Of a stretch of DNA of 64,000 bases, positions 10,255 through 19,683 are shown piece after piece; the stretch's first letter is position 1, and each line of letters starts with the position of its first letter. The position numbers were made by a program, and so were the translations under genes. The DNA is from Pseudomonadota bacterium (GTDB lineage Bacteria > Pseudomonadota > Alphaproteobacteria > Geminicoccales > Geminicoccaceae), in contig JAUQQO010000010.1 of NCBI GenBank assembly GCA_030549795.1, forward strand, positions 310,001 to 374,000, read 5' to 3'. A model generated the notes under the pieces. The model was given only the letters and a program-made list of their open reading frames with translations. It searched no databases and was not told the DNA's origin.

Positions 10255-10350
10255 GCCCGGATCAAGCCCGTCTTAGGGGTTTGTTAACACGGTGGGCCTA
10301 AGCTTCCCGCTGTCGCGGCCGCAGCGCCGCCTGCGAAGCGGGAGAGAGCC

Positions 10351-10539
10351 ATGGCGCAGCCCCCTTCCACGCTCGAGCTCGAGCGCGCTACGCATTGGCC
10401 CGTCGGGGAGGAGAGTCGGTGGGCCAGCGAGGACGGCGAGGAAGAGCGCTGGCCGCTCTATAAAACGGTGATCTTCTTGCTCACGAGCTCGGCGCTTCTT
10501 TGGAGCGGGATCATCGCCTTCGTGCGCTGGCTCCTGTGA
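10351..10539 (+). CDS. Small single-pass membrane protein, unknown function
   Basis: A 62-residue protein not recognised as a named family. Residues 1-38 are hydrophilic and acidic (EEERW, GEESRW). Residues 39-61 form one hydrophobic helix ending at the C terminus (KTVIFLLTSSALLW then GIIAFVRWLL), giving a tail-anchored layout. ATG 10351 has GGAGAG six bases upstream, which supports real translation. It sits alone between queF and a gene-free stretch before uvrB, so context gives no clue. Small tail-anchored proteins often modulate larger membrane complexes, but no partner is visible. Confidence 0.6.
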   Translation: MAQPPSTLELERATHWPVGEESRWASEDGEEERWPLYKTVIFLLTSSALLWSGIIAFVRWLL

Positions 10540-10942
10540 GCGCAGCCGCTACCGTCGCGCGCGGTCGGACGGCGGATGCCCGCGTGGGCCGCCTTCGTGG
10601 GCCTTCGAGCTGTTTCGCGCGGGCCGGTGCAGGCTCGTGCGCTCGGAGCAGGTCGGTGACGATCGGGGCTCTCTCTCCGGCGCGGCGGCGGCTCGCTTCC
10701 GTTGGCACCGGCGCGGATCCACCTTACGCCCCGCCGCTTGCGGTCGCGTGCAGCGTCCTTGGCGCGGGACCCTGGGCTTCACGCGCCGGTCTCTTGGCCC
10801 CGCCGACGCGCTTTATCGGCGCTTGCACCGCGGGCCTTCGTTCGACGGGTGCTTTCTTCACGACCCGTCACCGCGCGCACGCCCTTGAGGTGGCGCGTCT
10901 GCGTCGCCATCCTCCCCGCTTGAGTGCGAGGGAACGGATGCG
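10540..10942. other. Gene-free stretch upstream of uvrB
   Basis: About 400 bases with no convincing coding frame, tRNA, hairpin with T-tract, or SOS-type GTTC-N7-GTTC box on either strand. Open frames here lack a good ribosome site and have arginine/alanine-rich translations typical of GC-rich non-coding DNA. It presumably carries the uvrB promoter, which I cannot locate. Confidence 0.5.
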
Positions 10943-13132
10943 ATGCGCAGCGAAGCGCTCAACGTGCTCGATCGGCTCCAGGGCCGGGTAGCCGAACTCG
11001 CCCTGATCGATCGCCCCGAGGGCGGACGCCGCTTCGAGCTCGTCTCCGACTATCAGCCGGCGGGCGATCAGCCACAAGCGATCGAGGAGCTGGTGCGCGG
11101 TCTCGAGCGGGGCGAGCGCGACCAGGTGCTGCTGGGTGTGACCGGCTCGGGCAAAACCTTCACCATGGCCAATGTCATCGCCCGGGTGCAGCGGCCCACC
11201 CTCATCCTCGCCCCCAACAAGATCCTCGCCGCCCAGCTCTACGGCGAGATGAAGAGCTTTTTTCCCAACAACGCCGTCGAGTATTTCGTAAGCTATTACG
11301 ATTATTATCAGCCCGAGGCGTACGTACCCAAAACCGACCTTTACATCGAAAAGACAGCGAGCATCAACGAGCAGATCGACCGCATGCGGCACAGCGCGAC
11401 GCGCGCGCTGTTCGAACGCGACGACGTGATCATCGTCGCGTCCGTGTCCTGTATCTATGGTATCGGCTCACCGGAAGTCTATTCGCGAATGACGGTGACG
11501 TTGCGCGAAGGCCAGCGCATCGACCGTCAACAGCTCTTGCGGGCTTTTGTCGAGCTTCAATACCGTCGCAACGATCACGACTTCGCGCGCGGCGCCTTCC
11601 GTGTCCGCGGTGACGTGATCGAAATCTTCCCCGCCCATCTCGAGGACCGGGCGTGGCGCATCAGCTTATTTGGCGATGTCATCGAGCGGATCGTCGAGAT
11701 CGATCCCTTAACCGGTGAGCGCATCGCCAAGCTCGACATGGTGCGTCTTTATCCCAACAGCCATTACGTCACACCGCGGCCGACGCTGCAGCAGGCGGTA
11801 GAGGGCATCAAGAAAGAGCTCGCCGAGCGCGTCGCCGAGTTCCGCGCGCAAGGACGGTTGCTCGAGGCCGAGCGGTTGGAGCAGCGCACCCTCGCCGATC
11901 TCGAGATGATCATCACCACGGGCTCGTGCCCGGGCATCGAGAACTATTCGCGCTATTTGACGGGACGCAAGCCGGGCGAACCGCCACCCACGCTCTTCGA
12001 ATATCTGCCCGAAAACGCCATCCTCTTCGTCGACGAGAGCCACGTCACCGTCCCGCAACTCCAAGGGATGTTCCGCGGCGACTGGCACCGCAAGTCGACG
12101 CTCGCCGAATATGGCTTCCGACTGCCCTCCTGTTGCGACAACCGCCCGCTCAAGTTCGAAGAGTGGGACGCGATGCGGCCGCAGACGATCTTCGTCTCGG
12201 CGACCCCGGGTCCCTTCGAGCTCTCGCGCACGGGCGGTGTGTTCGTCGAGCAGGTGATCCGCCCGACTGGGCTCGTCGATCCGGAGTGCATCGTGCGGCC
12301 GGTCGAAAATCAGGTCGACGATCTGTTGGCCGAGTGCCGCATCGCCCGAGAAAAAGGCTACCGCGTGTTGGTGACCACACTCACCAAAAAAATGGCCGAA
12401 GACCTCACCGAATATCTCCACGAACAGGGCGTGCGCGTGCGCTATATGCACTCGGATGTCGACACGCTCGAAAGAATCGAGATCGTCCGCGACCTCAGAC
12501 TCGGTAAGTTCGATGTGCTGGTCGGCATCAATCTCTTGCGCGAGGGCCTGGATATCCCCGAATGTGGGCTGGTCGCCATCCTCGATGCCGACAAAGAGGG
12601 CTATTTGCGCTCCGAGACGGCGCTCATCCAGACCATCGGCCGGGCGGCGCGCAACGCCGAGGGCAGAGTGATCCTCTACGCCGATCACATGACCCGCTCG
12701 CTCGAGGCGGCGATCCGCGAGACCAACCGTCGGCGTGCCAAGCAGATCGCCTGGAACGAAGCACACGGCATCACCCCCCAGACGGTCAAAAAGAACATCA
12801 ACGACATCTTGGGCTCGGTCGCCGAGCGCGACTATGTCACGGTCGAAATCGGCCCCGATGCGCCCAAAACACTCGTGGGCAAGGACCTCGCGGCCTATAT
12901 CGCCGAACTCGAGCGCAAGATGCGCGAAGCGGCAGCCGAATTGGAATTCGAAGAAGCGGCGCGGCTGCGCGACGAGATCCGCCGCTTGGAACGCGGCGAG
13001 CTCGGCTTGTCCACCCCGCAACCGAGCAAAACCACCACACCGCTGCCGCAAAAGCGCGACCTGCGCGAAGAAAAGCGCAAGAGAGCACAAGCGATGAAGC
13101 GCGCGCGCAGCCGCCGGCGAAGCGGCGCGTGA
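10943..13132 (+). CDS. uvrB: Excinuclease ABC subunit B
   Basis: A 729-residue damage-recognition helicase of nucleotide excision repair. Walker A is GVTGSGKT at 65-72. The damage-probing beta-hairpin region ([12 protein letters not shown]) is near 115-126, the DESH box follows ENAILFV, and helicase motifs include [14 protein letters not shown] and [11 protein letters not shown]-terminal UVR coiled hairpin ([18 protein letters not shown]) is the UvrA/UvrC contact. After it comes a basic tail of about 45 residues, probably flexible. No recognisable SOS box precedes it. Confidence 0.97.
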   Translation: MRSEALNVLDRLQGRVAELALIDRPEGGRRFELVSDYQPAGDQPQAIEELVRGLERGERDQVLLGVTGSGKTFTMANVIARVQRPTLILAPNKILAAQLYGEMKSFFPNNAVEYFVSYYDYYQPEAYVPKTDLYIEKTASINEQIDRMRHSATRALFERDDVIIVASVSCIYGIGSPEVYSRMTVTLREGQRIDRQQLLRAFVELQYRRNDHDFARGAFRVRGDVIEIFPAHLEDRAWRISLFGDVIERIVEIDPLTGERIAKLDMVRLYPNSHYVTPRPTLQQAVEGIKKELAERVAEFRAQGRLLEAERLEQRTLADLEMIITTGSCPGIENYSRYLTGRKPGEPPPTLFEYLPENAILFVDESHVTVPQLQGMFRGDWHRKSTLAEYGFRLPSCCDNRPLKFEEWDAMRPQTIFVSATPGPFELSRTGGVFVEQVIRPTGLVDPECIVRPVENQVDDLLAECRIAREKGYRVLVTTLTKKMAEDLTEYLHEQGVRVRYMHSDVDTLERIEIVRDLRLGKFDVLVGINLLREGLDIPECGLVAILDADKEGYLRSETALIQTIGRAARNAEGRVILYADHMTRSLEAAIRETNRRRAKQIAWNEAHGITPQTVKKNINDILGSVAERDYVTVEIGPDAPKTLVGKDLAAYIAELERKMREAAAELEFEEAARLRDEIRRLERGELGLSTPQPSKTTTPLPQKRDLREEKRKRAQAMKRARSRRRSGA

Positions 13133-13543
13133 GGGTGGATCCACGAGCCGCTCGGCTTTTTCGTGCGCAACCGCTGCGCCTTGCGCGGGGCCACGTGAAG
13201 GCCGGCCTTGTCTCCTTGGGATGCCGTTTCCGCTCGTCCCGTGGTGCGGCTGCTGCCAGCGTGGCGGTTGCGCGGAGAAGATCCCTTTGCGCTGCGCGAG
13301 GTAAGAAGCGCCGGCTCGCGCGCTTCGTCTGCGAGGCCGGCGCGCGCGCTTCACCTTCGGCCCGCACCGCAAAGCGCGCCCAAGGCGCGCGGCCGCACCG
13401 ACCGATCCGCGCACGGCCGCCCGAAGGTGCAATCGCGCCTCGCGGTCCTATGCCCGAAGGAGCTTTTGCGGTGCGCCCTTCGTCTGAGCCTTCGCCCCTG
13501 GTACCGGCTTTGGGCACACCGACAAGACCCAAAAGAGGTTTCG
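13133..13543 (+). other. Intergenic stretch between uvrB and the cupin gene; weak hairpin at its start
   Basis: About 410 bases without a credible gene. Directly after uvrB, AGCC (13146-13149) and GGCT (13154-13157) can pair across a four-base loop and are followed by five T (13157-13161). This is a weak intrinsic terminator candidate. A perfect 12-bp palindrome AAGGCCGGCCTT lies near 13198. Otherwise I see nothing I can support. Confidence 0.35.
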
Positions 13544-14092
13544 ATGCGCAGCAGTGAGAGCTCCTCGAGTGGTTTGTGCCCGTTGGCCTTCTTGTTCCAA
13601 GACGACGGGGCGATCCCCAACCATCCGCGCTTGCCGCTTCTTCTCTGGCGGGGCGTGATCGACCCTCACCTATCCGATCCCGCAGCGGAACTCGAAGCGC
13701 TGTTCGCACGCAACGGCTGGCTCCCGGCCTGGCGAAACGGCATCTACGCGTTCCCGCACTACCACAGCAGCGCGCATGAAGTGCTCGGCATCGCCCGTGG
13801 ACGCGCGCGGGTCCGCTTCGGCGGCGCGCGCGGCGTCGTGCTCGCGGTCGCGGCCGGTGATGTCCTGTTCATCCCCGCCGGTGTCGGCCACGAGCGCCTC
13901 GAAGCGAGCGCGGATCTTCTCGTCGTGGGCGCTTATCCCAAAGGCCATATTCCCGATCTCTGCTCCGGTCGAGCCGAGGAGCGGGAAGCAGCGCGCCGGA
14001 ACATCGCAGCCCTGCCCGATCCTCCCGATCCACTCTCGGGCCAGCCGCTCGCCCGGGCGTGGACGGCGGCGGGCGCCGCCGGAGACGGCTAG
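13544..14092 (+). CDS. YjlB-like cupin-domain protein
   Basis: A 182-residue single-domain cupin. Cupin motif 1 is PHYHSSAHEV (about 71-80, His72, His74 and Glu79 as likely metal ligands) and motif 2 is GDVLFIPAGVGH (about 105-116, His116). The signature PHYHS.AHEVLG followed by VVGAYP is typical of the YjlB family, whose substrate is unknown. ATG 13544 has AGAGG upstream. Its TAG is followed immediately by the ATG of the ChaB-like gene, so the two form one operon. Predicted cytosolic metal-dependent enzyme or small-molecule sensor; reaction unknown. Confidence 0.85.
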   Translation: MRSSESSSSGLCPLAFLFQDDGAIPNHPRLPLLLWRGVIDPHLSDPAAELEALFARNGWLPAWRNGIYAFPHYHSSAHEVLGIARGRARVRFGGARGVVLAVAAGDVLFIPAGVGHERLEASADLLVVGAYPKGHIPDLCSGRAEEREAARRNIAALPDPPDPLSGQPLARAWTAAGAAGDG

Positions 14093-14329
14093 ATGCCTTG
14101 GGCGAGCACGGACGATCTGCCGCCCGCGGTGCGCGACCACATCGCGGAGGAAGAAGGGCGGCGCCTGTTCCTCGCGGTGTTCGAAGCGGCCTGGGCCCGC
14201 GGCTGCGATGAAGCATCCTGCTTTCGCCAGGCGTGGGGTGCGCTCAAGCGGGCGGGATGGCGGCGCGGGCCGGACGGTATGTGGCGGCGCACGATCGCCC
14301 CGCGATCGGACAAGCAGCGGCAAGCCTAG
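14093..14329 (+). CDS. ChaB-domain small protein
   Basis: A 78-residue protein with the ChaB fold signature. It opens with PWASTDDLPPAVRDH, as ChaB proteins do (PW.S..DLP..V..), continues through an amphipathic helix (FLAVFEAAWARG) and ends with AWGALKRAGW and a Trp/Arg-rich tail. ChaB was named from the E. coli cation-transport locus chaABC, but its biochemical role is unclear. The start ATG abuts the cupin stop (TAGATG), so expression is coupled to that gene. No chaA antiporter gene is nearby. Confidence 0.8.
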   Translation: MPWASTDDLPPAVRDHIAEEEGRRLFLAVFEAAWARGCDEASCFRQAWGALKRAGWRRGPDGMWRRTIAPRSDKQRQA

Positions 14330-14403
14330 GCGCTGGGCCGCAACCGCGACTCCTGCGGATACAACTTTCAGTGGATAACTTCTAGAACTTGTGCTTCAAG
14401 CGG

Positions 14404-14432
14404 TTGACCTCGGCCGATATCTTGGGAAGATA
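14404..14432 (+). promoter_or_regulatory. Possible promoter for a short transcript
   Basis: TTGACC at 14404-14409 resembles a -35 element. Sixteen bases further, GAAGAT (14426-14431) is a poor -10 match. The interest is positional: no gene follows on this strand, yet a strong terminator lies about 125 bases downstream. Weak on its own. Confidence 0.3.
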
Positions 14433-14554
14433 GGGGTGCGAGGAGAACCACAAGGAGAGTGCCCGGACCCGGCTGCGCCGTCGACGGCACGGCACAGCCG
14501 AGCGATACGATCGACCCGCTTGCCCCCGAAATAAGCATCGCGGAACCTCGCCTG

Positions 14555-14588
14555 CGAAGCCGGCCGCGCCGCGTGGCCGGCTTCGTTT
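14555..14588 (+). terminator. Strong rho-independent terminator
   Basis: A perfect 11-bp stem, CGAAGCCGGCC (14555-14565) paired with GGCCGGCTTCG (14575-14585), encloses a nine-base loop and runs into TTTCT. The T-run is only on the plus strand, so it does not suit the minus-strand ligase gene. It may end the cupin-ChaB transcript with a 225-base 3' tail, or end a separate small RNA. Confidence 0.65.
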
Positions 14589-14612
14589 CTGGGCGAAACC
14601 CGCGTTTAGAGC

Positions 14613-16397
14613 TCAGGACGGGCCGTAGAGCGCTTCGAGGAGCCCGCCGTGGCGTTCGACGATGCGGCTGCGGCGGAGCTTGAGGGTGGGGGTGAGGAGT
14701 CCGTTCTCGACGGTAAACGGCTCGCTTAGGATCGCGATCCGCCGCACCCGCTCGATCGCCGAGAGTTTGGCGTTGGCGCGCGCCACCGCTTCTTCAATCG
14801 TGCGTCGCAACTCTTCATCGCCCGCGAGTTCGGGGCTGCCCACCTGTACACCCAGCCGGGCGGCGGCGGCTTCGAGCAGCGCTTTTGCGGGTACGATCAA
14901 GGCGACGAGGTGCGGCCGCGCATCGCCGAAGACCACCGCTTGCGCGATCTCGGGCTCGAGCAGAAGCGTGCTCTCGACTTTTTGCGGTGCCACATTGTCC
15001 CCGCCCGAGAGTACGATGATGTCTTTCTTGCGGTCGGTGATGGAGAGATAGCCGTCTTGATCGAGGGTGCCGACATCCCCCGTATAGAGCCAGCCGTCGC
15101 GCAAGACCGCTGCGGTTGCTTCTGGGTCCTTGAAATAGCCCTTCATGATGAGCCTGCCGCGGACCAAGATCTCCCCGTCCTCGGCGATGCGGAGCTCGAC
15201 CCCGTCGAGCGGCGGCCCCACGGTTTCGATCTTGACCCGGCGCGGTCGGTTCACGCTGATCACCGGCCCTGCTTCGGTTTGACCGTAGCCCTGCAAGAGC
15301 GGCACGCCCAGCGCCAGAAAAAAGCGCCCCACTTCCGGGCTCAACGCAGCACCGCCCGAGACCATGGCCTTGAGCCGACCGCCGAAGCGCGCCCGCACCT
15401 TCGCCCGCACGAGGCGCTCGAGCAGGCGATCGAGGAGCGCGCGGGCGGGATCGAAACGCATGCCGTCGAGCTTGCGCAGGCCGAGCGCGAGGGCGGCGTG
15501 GAACAGGCGTGCCTCGATCCCGCCGCGGCGGGCGACCGCAGCGAGGATCCGCTGCCGCATGAGCTCGAGTAGACGCGGCACACAGGTGAAGATGGTGGGG
15601 CGGACCTCGACGAGGTCGCTCGCCACCCGCTCGACCCCGTCGGCGTACCAGATCTCGGCTCCGATCGCGATCGGCAGGAACTGGCCGACCGTGTGTTCAT
15701 AGGCGTGGCTTAAGGGAAGGACCGAGAGGAACGCATCCTCGCCGATGCCCACCTCCTCGAGCAATCCCCACACGCCTTCGATATTGCTCATGATACTGCG
15801 GTGGGGCAGCATCACGCCTTTCGGTCGCCCGCCGGTGCCGGAGGTGTAGATAAAGCAAGCGAGATCCTCTGCTTCCGCGCGCGCGCCCAAAAGATCGCCG
15901 GGGCTTTGCGCCCCTTCGGCAAGCGCGGCGCGCCAATCCAAGAGCCGCGTCTGCGACGGCACGAGCGGCGGTTGCTCGAGTGCGACCACGAGCGCGGGCG
16001 GCGGCACCCGAGCGAGGGCGCACGCGACCCGCTCGGGTATGGCGCCACCCCCCACCACGAGCGCCCGCGCTTCGCAATGGGAGAGGACATAGGCGAGATC
16101 ATCGGCCGTCCAACTCGTGTAGGCCGGTGCGGTCACCGCCCCGCGCGCAAGACAGGCGAGATCGGCGATGCACCATTCCGGGCGGTTCTCGGCCACGATC
16201 ACCACCCGATCGCCCGGTCCGATGCCGTGCGCAGCGAAGCAGCGGGCGAGCGTGCGCGCTTGCTCGGCGACTTCGGCCCACGACCACGCCCGCCACGCAC
16301 CGCCTTGCCGACGGTGCAGAAAAGGCCGCTGGCCCTTGCGGATCGCCATCCGCTCGAACATCACCCAGAGGTTGGGGCCGAGATCGGGTGCTGACAC
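14613..16397 (-). CDS. AMP-dependent long-chain fatty acyl-CoA ligase
   Basis: A 594-residue ANL-superfamily adenylating enzyme that activates a fatty acid to acyl-AMP and then acyl-CoA. The AMP-binding P-loop is YTSGTGGRPKG. The linker and motif II region has GYGQTEAGP, then YTGDVG and DRKKDIIVLSGGDNVAPQ of the hinge and C-terminal domain. A conserved catalytic lysine is expected in the last 20-40 residues, near TPTLKLRRS. Length and motifs match FadD15/FAA-like long-chain ligases. GTG 16397 has GGAG nine bases upstream. It is transcribed away from pepF, with an 89-base divergent gap containing TTATAT. Confidence 0.92.
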   Translation of the reverse strand: MSAPDLGPNLWVMFERMAIRKGQRPFLHRRQGGAWRAWSWAEVAEQARTLARCFAAHGIGPGDRVVIVAENRPEWCIADLACLARGAVTAPAYTSWTADDLAYVLSHCEARALVVGGGAIPERVACALARVPPPALVVALEQPPLVPSQTRLLDWRAALAEGAQSPGDLLGARAEAEDLACFIYTSGTGGRPKGVMLPHRSIMSNIEGVWGLLEEVGIGEDAFLSVLPLSHAYEHTVGQFLPIAIGAEIWYADGVERVASDLVEVRPTIFTCVPRLLELMRQRILAAVARRGGIEARLFHAALALGLRKLDGMRFDPARALLDRLLERLVRAKVRARFGGRLKAMVSGGAALSPEVGRFFLALGVPLLQGYGQTEAGPVISVNRPRRVKIETVGPPLDGVELRIAEDGEILVRGRLIMKGYFKDPEATAAVLRDGWLYTGDVGTLDQDGYLSITDRKKDIIVLSGGDNVAPQKVESTLLLEPEIAQAVVFGDARPHLVALIVPAKALLEAAAARLGVQVGSPELAGDEELRRTIEEAVARANAKLSAIERVRRIAILSEPFTVENGLLTPTLKLRRSRIVERHGGLLEALYGPS

Positions 16398-16486
16398 GTC
16401 TGGTTCTCCGGCGGTCTCGTCCTCCGGCTGGATCGCGATCGCCGCGGCCTTATATGAGCCGGTGCCGAGAGCTGGGAGTCCCGCCT

Positions 16487-18316
16487 ATGAGCGCGACCGC
16501 TGCCGTTGCGACCGCTGAGCTCGTCGAGACCCGGCTGCCTGCTCCGCGCTGGGATCTTTCCGACCTCTTCGCCGGTCCGCGCGATCCCCGCATCCCCGAG
16601 ATGCTGGCGGAAGCTGAAGCGGAAGCGGCGCGGCTGGAAGAGAGCTATAAGGGTCGGCTCGCGAGCCTTTCGGGTGAAGAGCTCGCAGCCCTTGTGCGTT
16701 TTTATGAGGAGCTCGAAGAGCGTTTGGGGCGCGTTTCGAGCTACGCCTCGCTTCTCTTCGCTGCCGACCGCGACGATCCGGAGATCGGGCGCTTTTACCA
16801 AGACGTCGAGGAGCGGGTGAATGCGATCGAGACTCGGCTCCTCTTCGTCACGCTCGAGCTCAACAAGCTCGAGGACGATGTCCTCGAAGCGAAGCTTTCA
16901 AGCAGTGCGCGCCTTGCCCGTTATCGGCCCTGGATCCGCAACCTGCGCGCCTTCCGCCCGCATCAGCTGTCGGATGAGGTCGAGCGGGTGTTGCACGAAA
17001 AACAACTCACCGGGCGCAGCGCTTGGGTGCGGCTGTTCGACGAGACCTTGGCGAGCCTGCGGTTTCCGGTGCGCGGCCGCGATCTGACCGCGCAAGAAGC
17101 CTTCGATCTGTTGCAGGCCAAGGACCGCGCGCTGCGCGAGGAGGCGGCAACCGCCATCGGCAACGTGCTCGCCGCCAACATCAAGCTCTTCGCGCGCATC
17201 ACCAACACCCTCGCCAAGGACAAGCAACTCGAGGACCAGTGGCGCAAATTCCCACGGCCCATAAGCGCCCGCAACCTCGCCAACCAAGTCGAAGACGAGG
17301 TCGTCGATGCGCTCATCACCGCCGTGCGCGAGGCTTATCCGCGCATTGCGCACCGCTATTATGCACTCAAGGCGCGTTGGCTCGGCCTCGAGAAATTGCA
17401 GTATTGGGATCGCAACGCCCCCCTGCCCGAAGACGACGACCGCAGGCGGCCTTGGGGCGAGGCCAAGCTCATCGTGCTCGATGCCTATCGGCGCTTCTCG
17501 CCGCGTCTTGGGAAGATCGTCGAGCAATTCTTCGATCGGCCCTGGATCGATGCCGAGGTGCGGCCGGGCAAGGACAGTGGCGCTTTCTGCCATCCCACCG
17601 TGCCCTCGCTGCACCCTTATGTCCTCATGAACTACCAGGGTAAGACGCGCGATGTTTTGACCCTCGCCCACGAGCTCGGCCACGGCGTGCACCAAACGCT
17701 CGCCGCCGAGCAGGGCTATTTGATGTCGAGCACGCCCTTAACGCTCGCCGAAACCGCCTCGGTCTTCGGCGAACAGCTCACCTTCGAGGCGCTGCTCGCG
17801 CAAGAACGCGATCCGGCGCGCCGGCGGGTGCTCTTGGCCGCGAAGATCGAGGATAAGATCAACACCGTCGTTCGCCAGATCGCCTTCTGTGAGTTCGAAA
17901 CGATCGTCCACGATCGGCGCAAAGAGGGCGAGCTCACCCCCGAAGAGCTCGGATCGATCTGGCTCGACGTGCAAAGCAGAAGCCTTGGTCCCGCCTTCGA
18001 GTTCCGAGACGACTATCGTGTTTATTGGTCCTATATACCGCATTTCATCCATGTTCCGTTCTATGTCTATGCTTATGCCTTCGGGGATTGTCTCGTGAAT
18101 TCGCTCTACGCCGTCTACGAACAACAACCCGAAGGCTTCGAAGAGAAATATCTCGAACTTTTGCGCGCCGGCGGAACGCTGCGTCATCGCGAGCTGTTGG
18201 CGCCCTTCGGTCTCGATGCCAGCGACCCGGCTTTTTGGGCCAAGGGCCTGGGCCTGATCGAGCGCCTGATCGACCGGCTCGAAGCCGAACTGCCGCCGCA
18301 GCTTAGGGGGAGCTGA
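16487..18316 (+). CDS. pepF: M3-family oligoendopeptidase F
   Basis: A 609-residue zinc peptidase that cleaves short peptides in the cytosol. The gluzincin motif HELGH has His395, Glu396 and His399; the third ligand Glu lies in the downstream LAETASVFGE segment. The N-terminal helical PepF domain (about 20-190) and the final FRDDYRVYWSYIPHF region are typical. ATG 16487 is preceded by GGGAG. Its stop overlaps the ATG of the ABC1-family kinase gene by one base, so the two are co-expressed. Confidence 0.94.
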   Translation: MSATAAVATAELVETRLPAPRWDLSDLFAGPRDPRIPEMLAEAEAEAARLEESYKGRLASLSGEELAALVRFYEELEERLGRVSSYASLLFAADRDDPEIGRFYQDVEERVNAIETRLLFVTLELNKLEDDVLEAKLSSSARLARYRPWIRNLRAFRPHQLSDEVERVLHEKQLTGRSAWVRLFDETLASLRFPVRGRDLTAQEAFDLLQAKDRALREEAATAIGNVLAANIKLFARITNTLAKDKQLEDQWRKFPRPISARNLANQVEDEVVDALITAVREAYPRIAHRYYALKARWLGLEKLQYWDRNAPLPEDDDRRRPWGEAKLIVLDAYRRFSPRLGKIVEQFFDRPWIDAEVRPGKDSGAFCHPTVPSLHPYVLMNYQGKTRDVLTLAHELGHGVHQTLAAEQGYLMSSTPLTLAETASVFGEQLTFEALLAQERDPARRRVLLAAKIEDKINTVVRQIAFCEFETIVHDRRKEGELTPEELGSIWLDVQSRSLGPAFEFRDDYRVYWSYIPHFIHVPFYVYAYAFGDCLVNSLYAVYEQQPEGFEEKYLELLRAGGTLRHRELLAPFGLDASDPAFWAKGLGLIERLIDRLEAELPPQLRGS

Positions 18317-19677
18317 TGGCCGCGCCTTCAAGCCGCAGCGAGAACAGCCTCGGCGGGCGCATTCGCCGCTACGCTCAAGTCGGCTCGACCGTCGCCGGGC
18401 AGGCGGCGAAACTGGCGGGTGCCAGTCTTCTCGGCGGCCTCGACCGCTCCACTCATGCCGCTCAGCTCAAAGCAGCCTTGGGCGGCCTTAAAGGGCCGCT
18501 TATGAAGGTCGCCCAAATGATGGCGACCATCCCCGATGCGCTGCCGGCCGAATATGCCGCCGAGCTCGCTCAGCTGCAGGCGAACGCCCCGCCCATGGGG
18601 CGGCCGTTCGTTCGCCGCCGCATGGCAGCCGAACTCGGACCCGATTGGGAGAAACACTTCGCCGCGTTTCCTTTGGACGCGGCGGCGGCCGCCTCGCTCG
18701 GCCAAGTGCACCGCGCGCGCTTGCGCGATGGGCGGGAAGTCGCCTGCAAGCTCCAATATCCCGAGATCGAAGCGGCGGTGGAAGCGGATCTTGCCCAGCT
18801 TCGTCTGATCCTGTCGATTTGGCGGCGCATTGATGCCGCCATCGATACCGCCCGCATCTATGAAGAGATCTCGGCGCGGCTGCGCGAAGAGCTCGATTAC
18901 ACGCGCGAGGCGCGGCACATGCGCCTTTATCGCCACATGTTGGCGCGCGAGCCGGACATCCATGTTCCCGAGCCCATAGCTGAGCTGTCGACCAAACGTC
19001 TTTTGACCATGAGCTGGCTCGAGGGCCGACGGCTGCTCGATTACCGTCAGGCCGAACAGAGCCACCGTGATCGTCTTGCGCGCGCGCTCTTTCGCGCTTG
19101 GTACGTGCCCTTCTACCGCTTCGGGGTCATCCACGGCGACCCGCACCTCGGCAACTACACGGTGCGACCCGATCTTTCGGTCAATCTCTTGGACTTCGGC
19201 TGCATCCGCATCTTCCCGCCGCGGTTCGTCCAAGGCGTCATCGATCTGTTTTGGGCGCTCGTGCGCGAGGACCGCGATCTTGCCGCACAGGCCTACGAGC
19301 GTTGGGGTTTTTCCAATCTTTCCTTCGAGCTCATCGAAGTGCTCAACGCGTGGGCGCGCTTTCTCTACGAGCCCTTGATGGAGGACCGTGTGCGCCGGAT
19401 CAGCGAGACCAATGCCGGCGAAGCCGGCCGGCGGGTGGTCGAGCACATCCACAGGCGCTTACGCGAACTCGGCGGGGTTACCATTCCGCGCGAGTTCGTC
19501 TTCATGGATCGCGCCGCGATCGGCTTGGGATCGGTGTTCCTCCACCTCGGCTCCGAGCTCAATTGGCATCGGCTGTTTTTGGAGTTGATCGACGGCTTTT
19601 CGATGGACGAGCTCGCCGCCCGGCAAGCGCAGGCGCTTGTGGCCGTAGACCTGGCCGGACGGGAAGCGAGCCCCTAG
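18316..19677 (+). CDS. ABC1/UbiB-family atypical kinase
   Basis: A 453-residue ABC1/AarF-type protein-kinase-like protein. The family's N-terminal KxGQ motif is replaced here by KVAQ (LKGPLMKVAQMM). An Ala-rich ATP loop (AAAAASLGQVH), the lysine in VACKLQYP, the catalytic loop HGDPHLGN and the DFG motif in LLDFGCIR are all present. Relatives support ubiquinone synthesis or lipid-soluble metabolite handling. It lacks the C-terminal transmembrane pair of canonical UbiB, so its client is uncertain. The start overlaps the pepF stop; the gene converges on pxpA with a 6-base gap. Confidence 0.88.
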   Translation: MAAPSSRSENSLGGRIRRYAQVGSTVAGQAAKLAGASLLGGLDRSTHAAQLKAALGGLKGPLMKVAQMMATIPDALPAEYAAELAQLQANAPPMGRPFVRRRMAAELGPDWEKHFAAFPLDAAAAASLGQVHRARLRDGREVACKLQYPEIEAAVEADLAQLRLILSIWRRIDAAIDTARIYEEISARLREELDYTREARHMRLYRHMLAREPDIHVPEPIAELSTKRLLTMSWLEGRRLLDYRQAEQSHRDRLARALFRAWYVPFYRFGVIHGDPHLGNYTVRPDLSVNLLDFGCIRIFPPRFVQGVIDLFWALVREDRDLAAQAYERWGFSNLSFELIEVLNAWARFLYEPLMEDRVRRISETNAGEAGRRVVEHIHRRLRELGGVTIPREFVFMDRAAIGLGSVFLHLGSELNWHRLFLELIDGFSMDELAARQAQALVAVDLAGREASP

Positions 19678-19683
19678 CGCTCT

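Noticed and set aside
10540-10942. LexA/SOS operator upstream of uvrB
   Set aside because: No GTTC-N7-GTTC or near match with the right spacing was found on either strand.
11708-13432. Minus-strand frame of 574 codons opposite uvrB
   Set aside because: Uniform His/Asp/Glu/Arg-rich composition typical of antisense frames, while UvrB on the plus strand is unmistakable.
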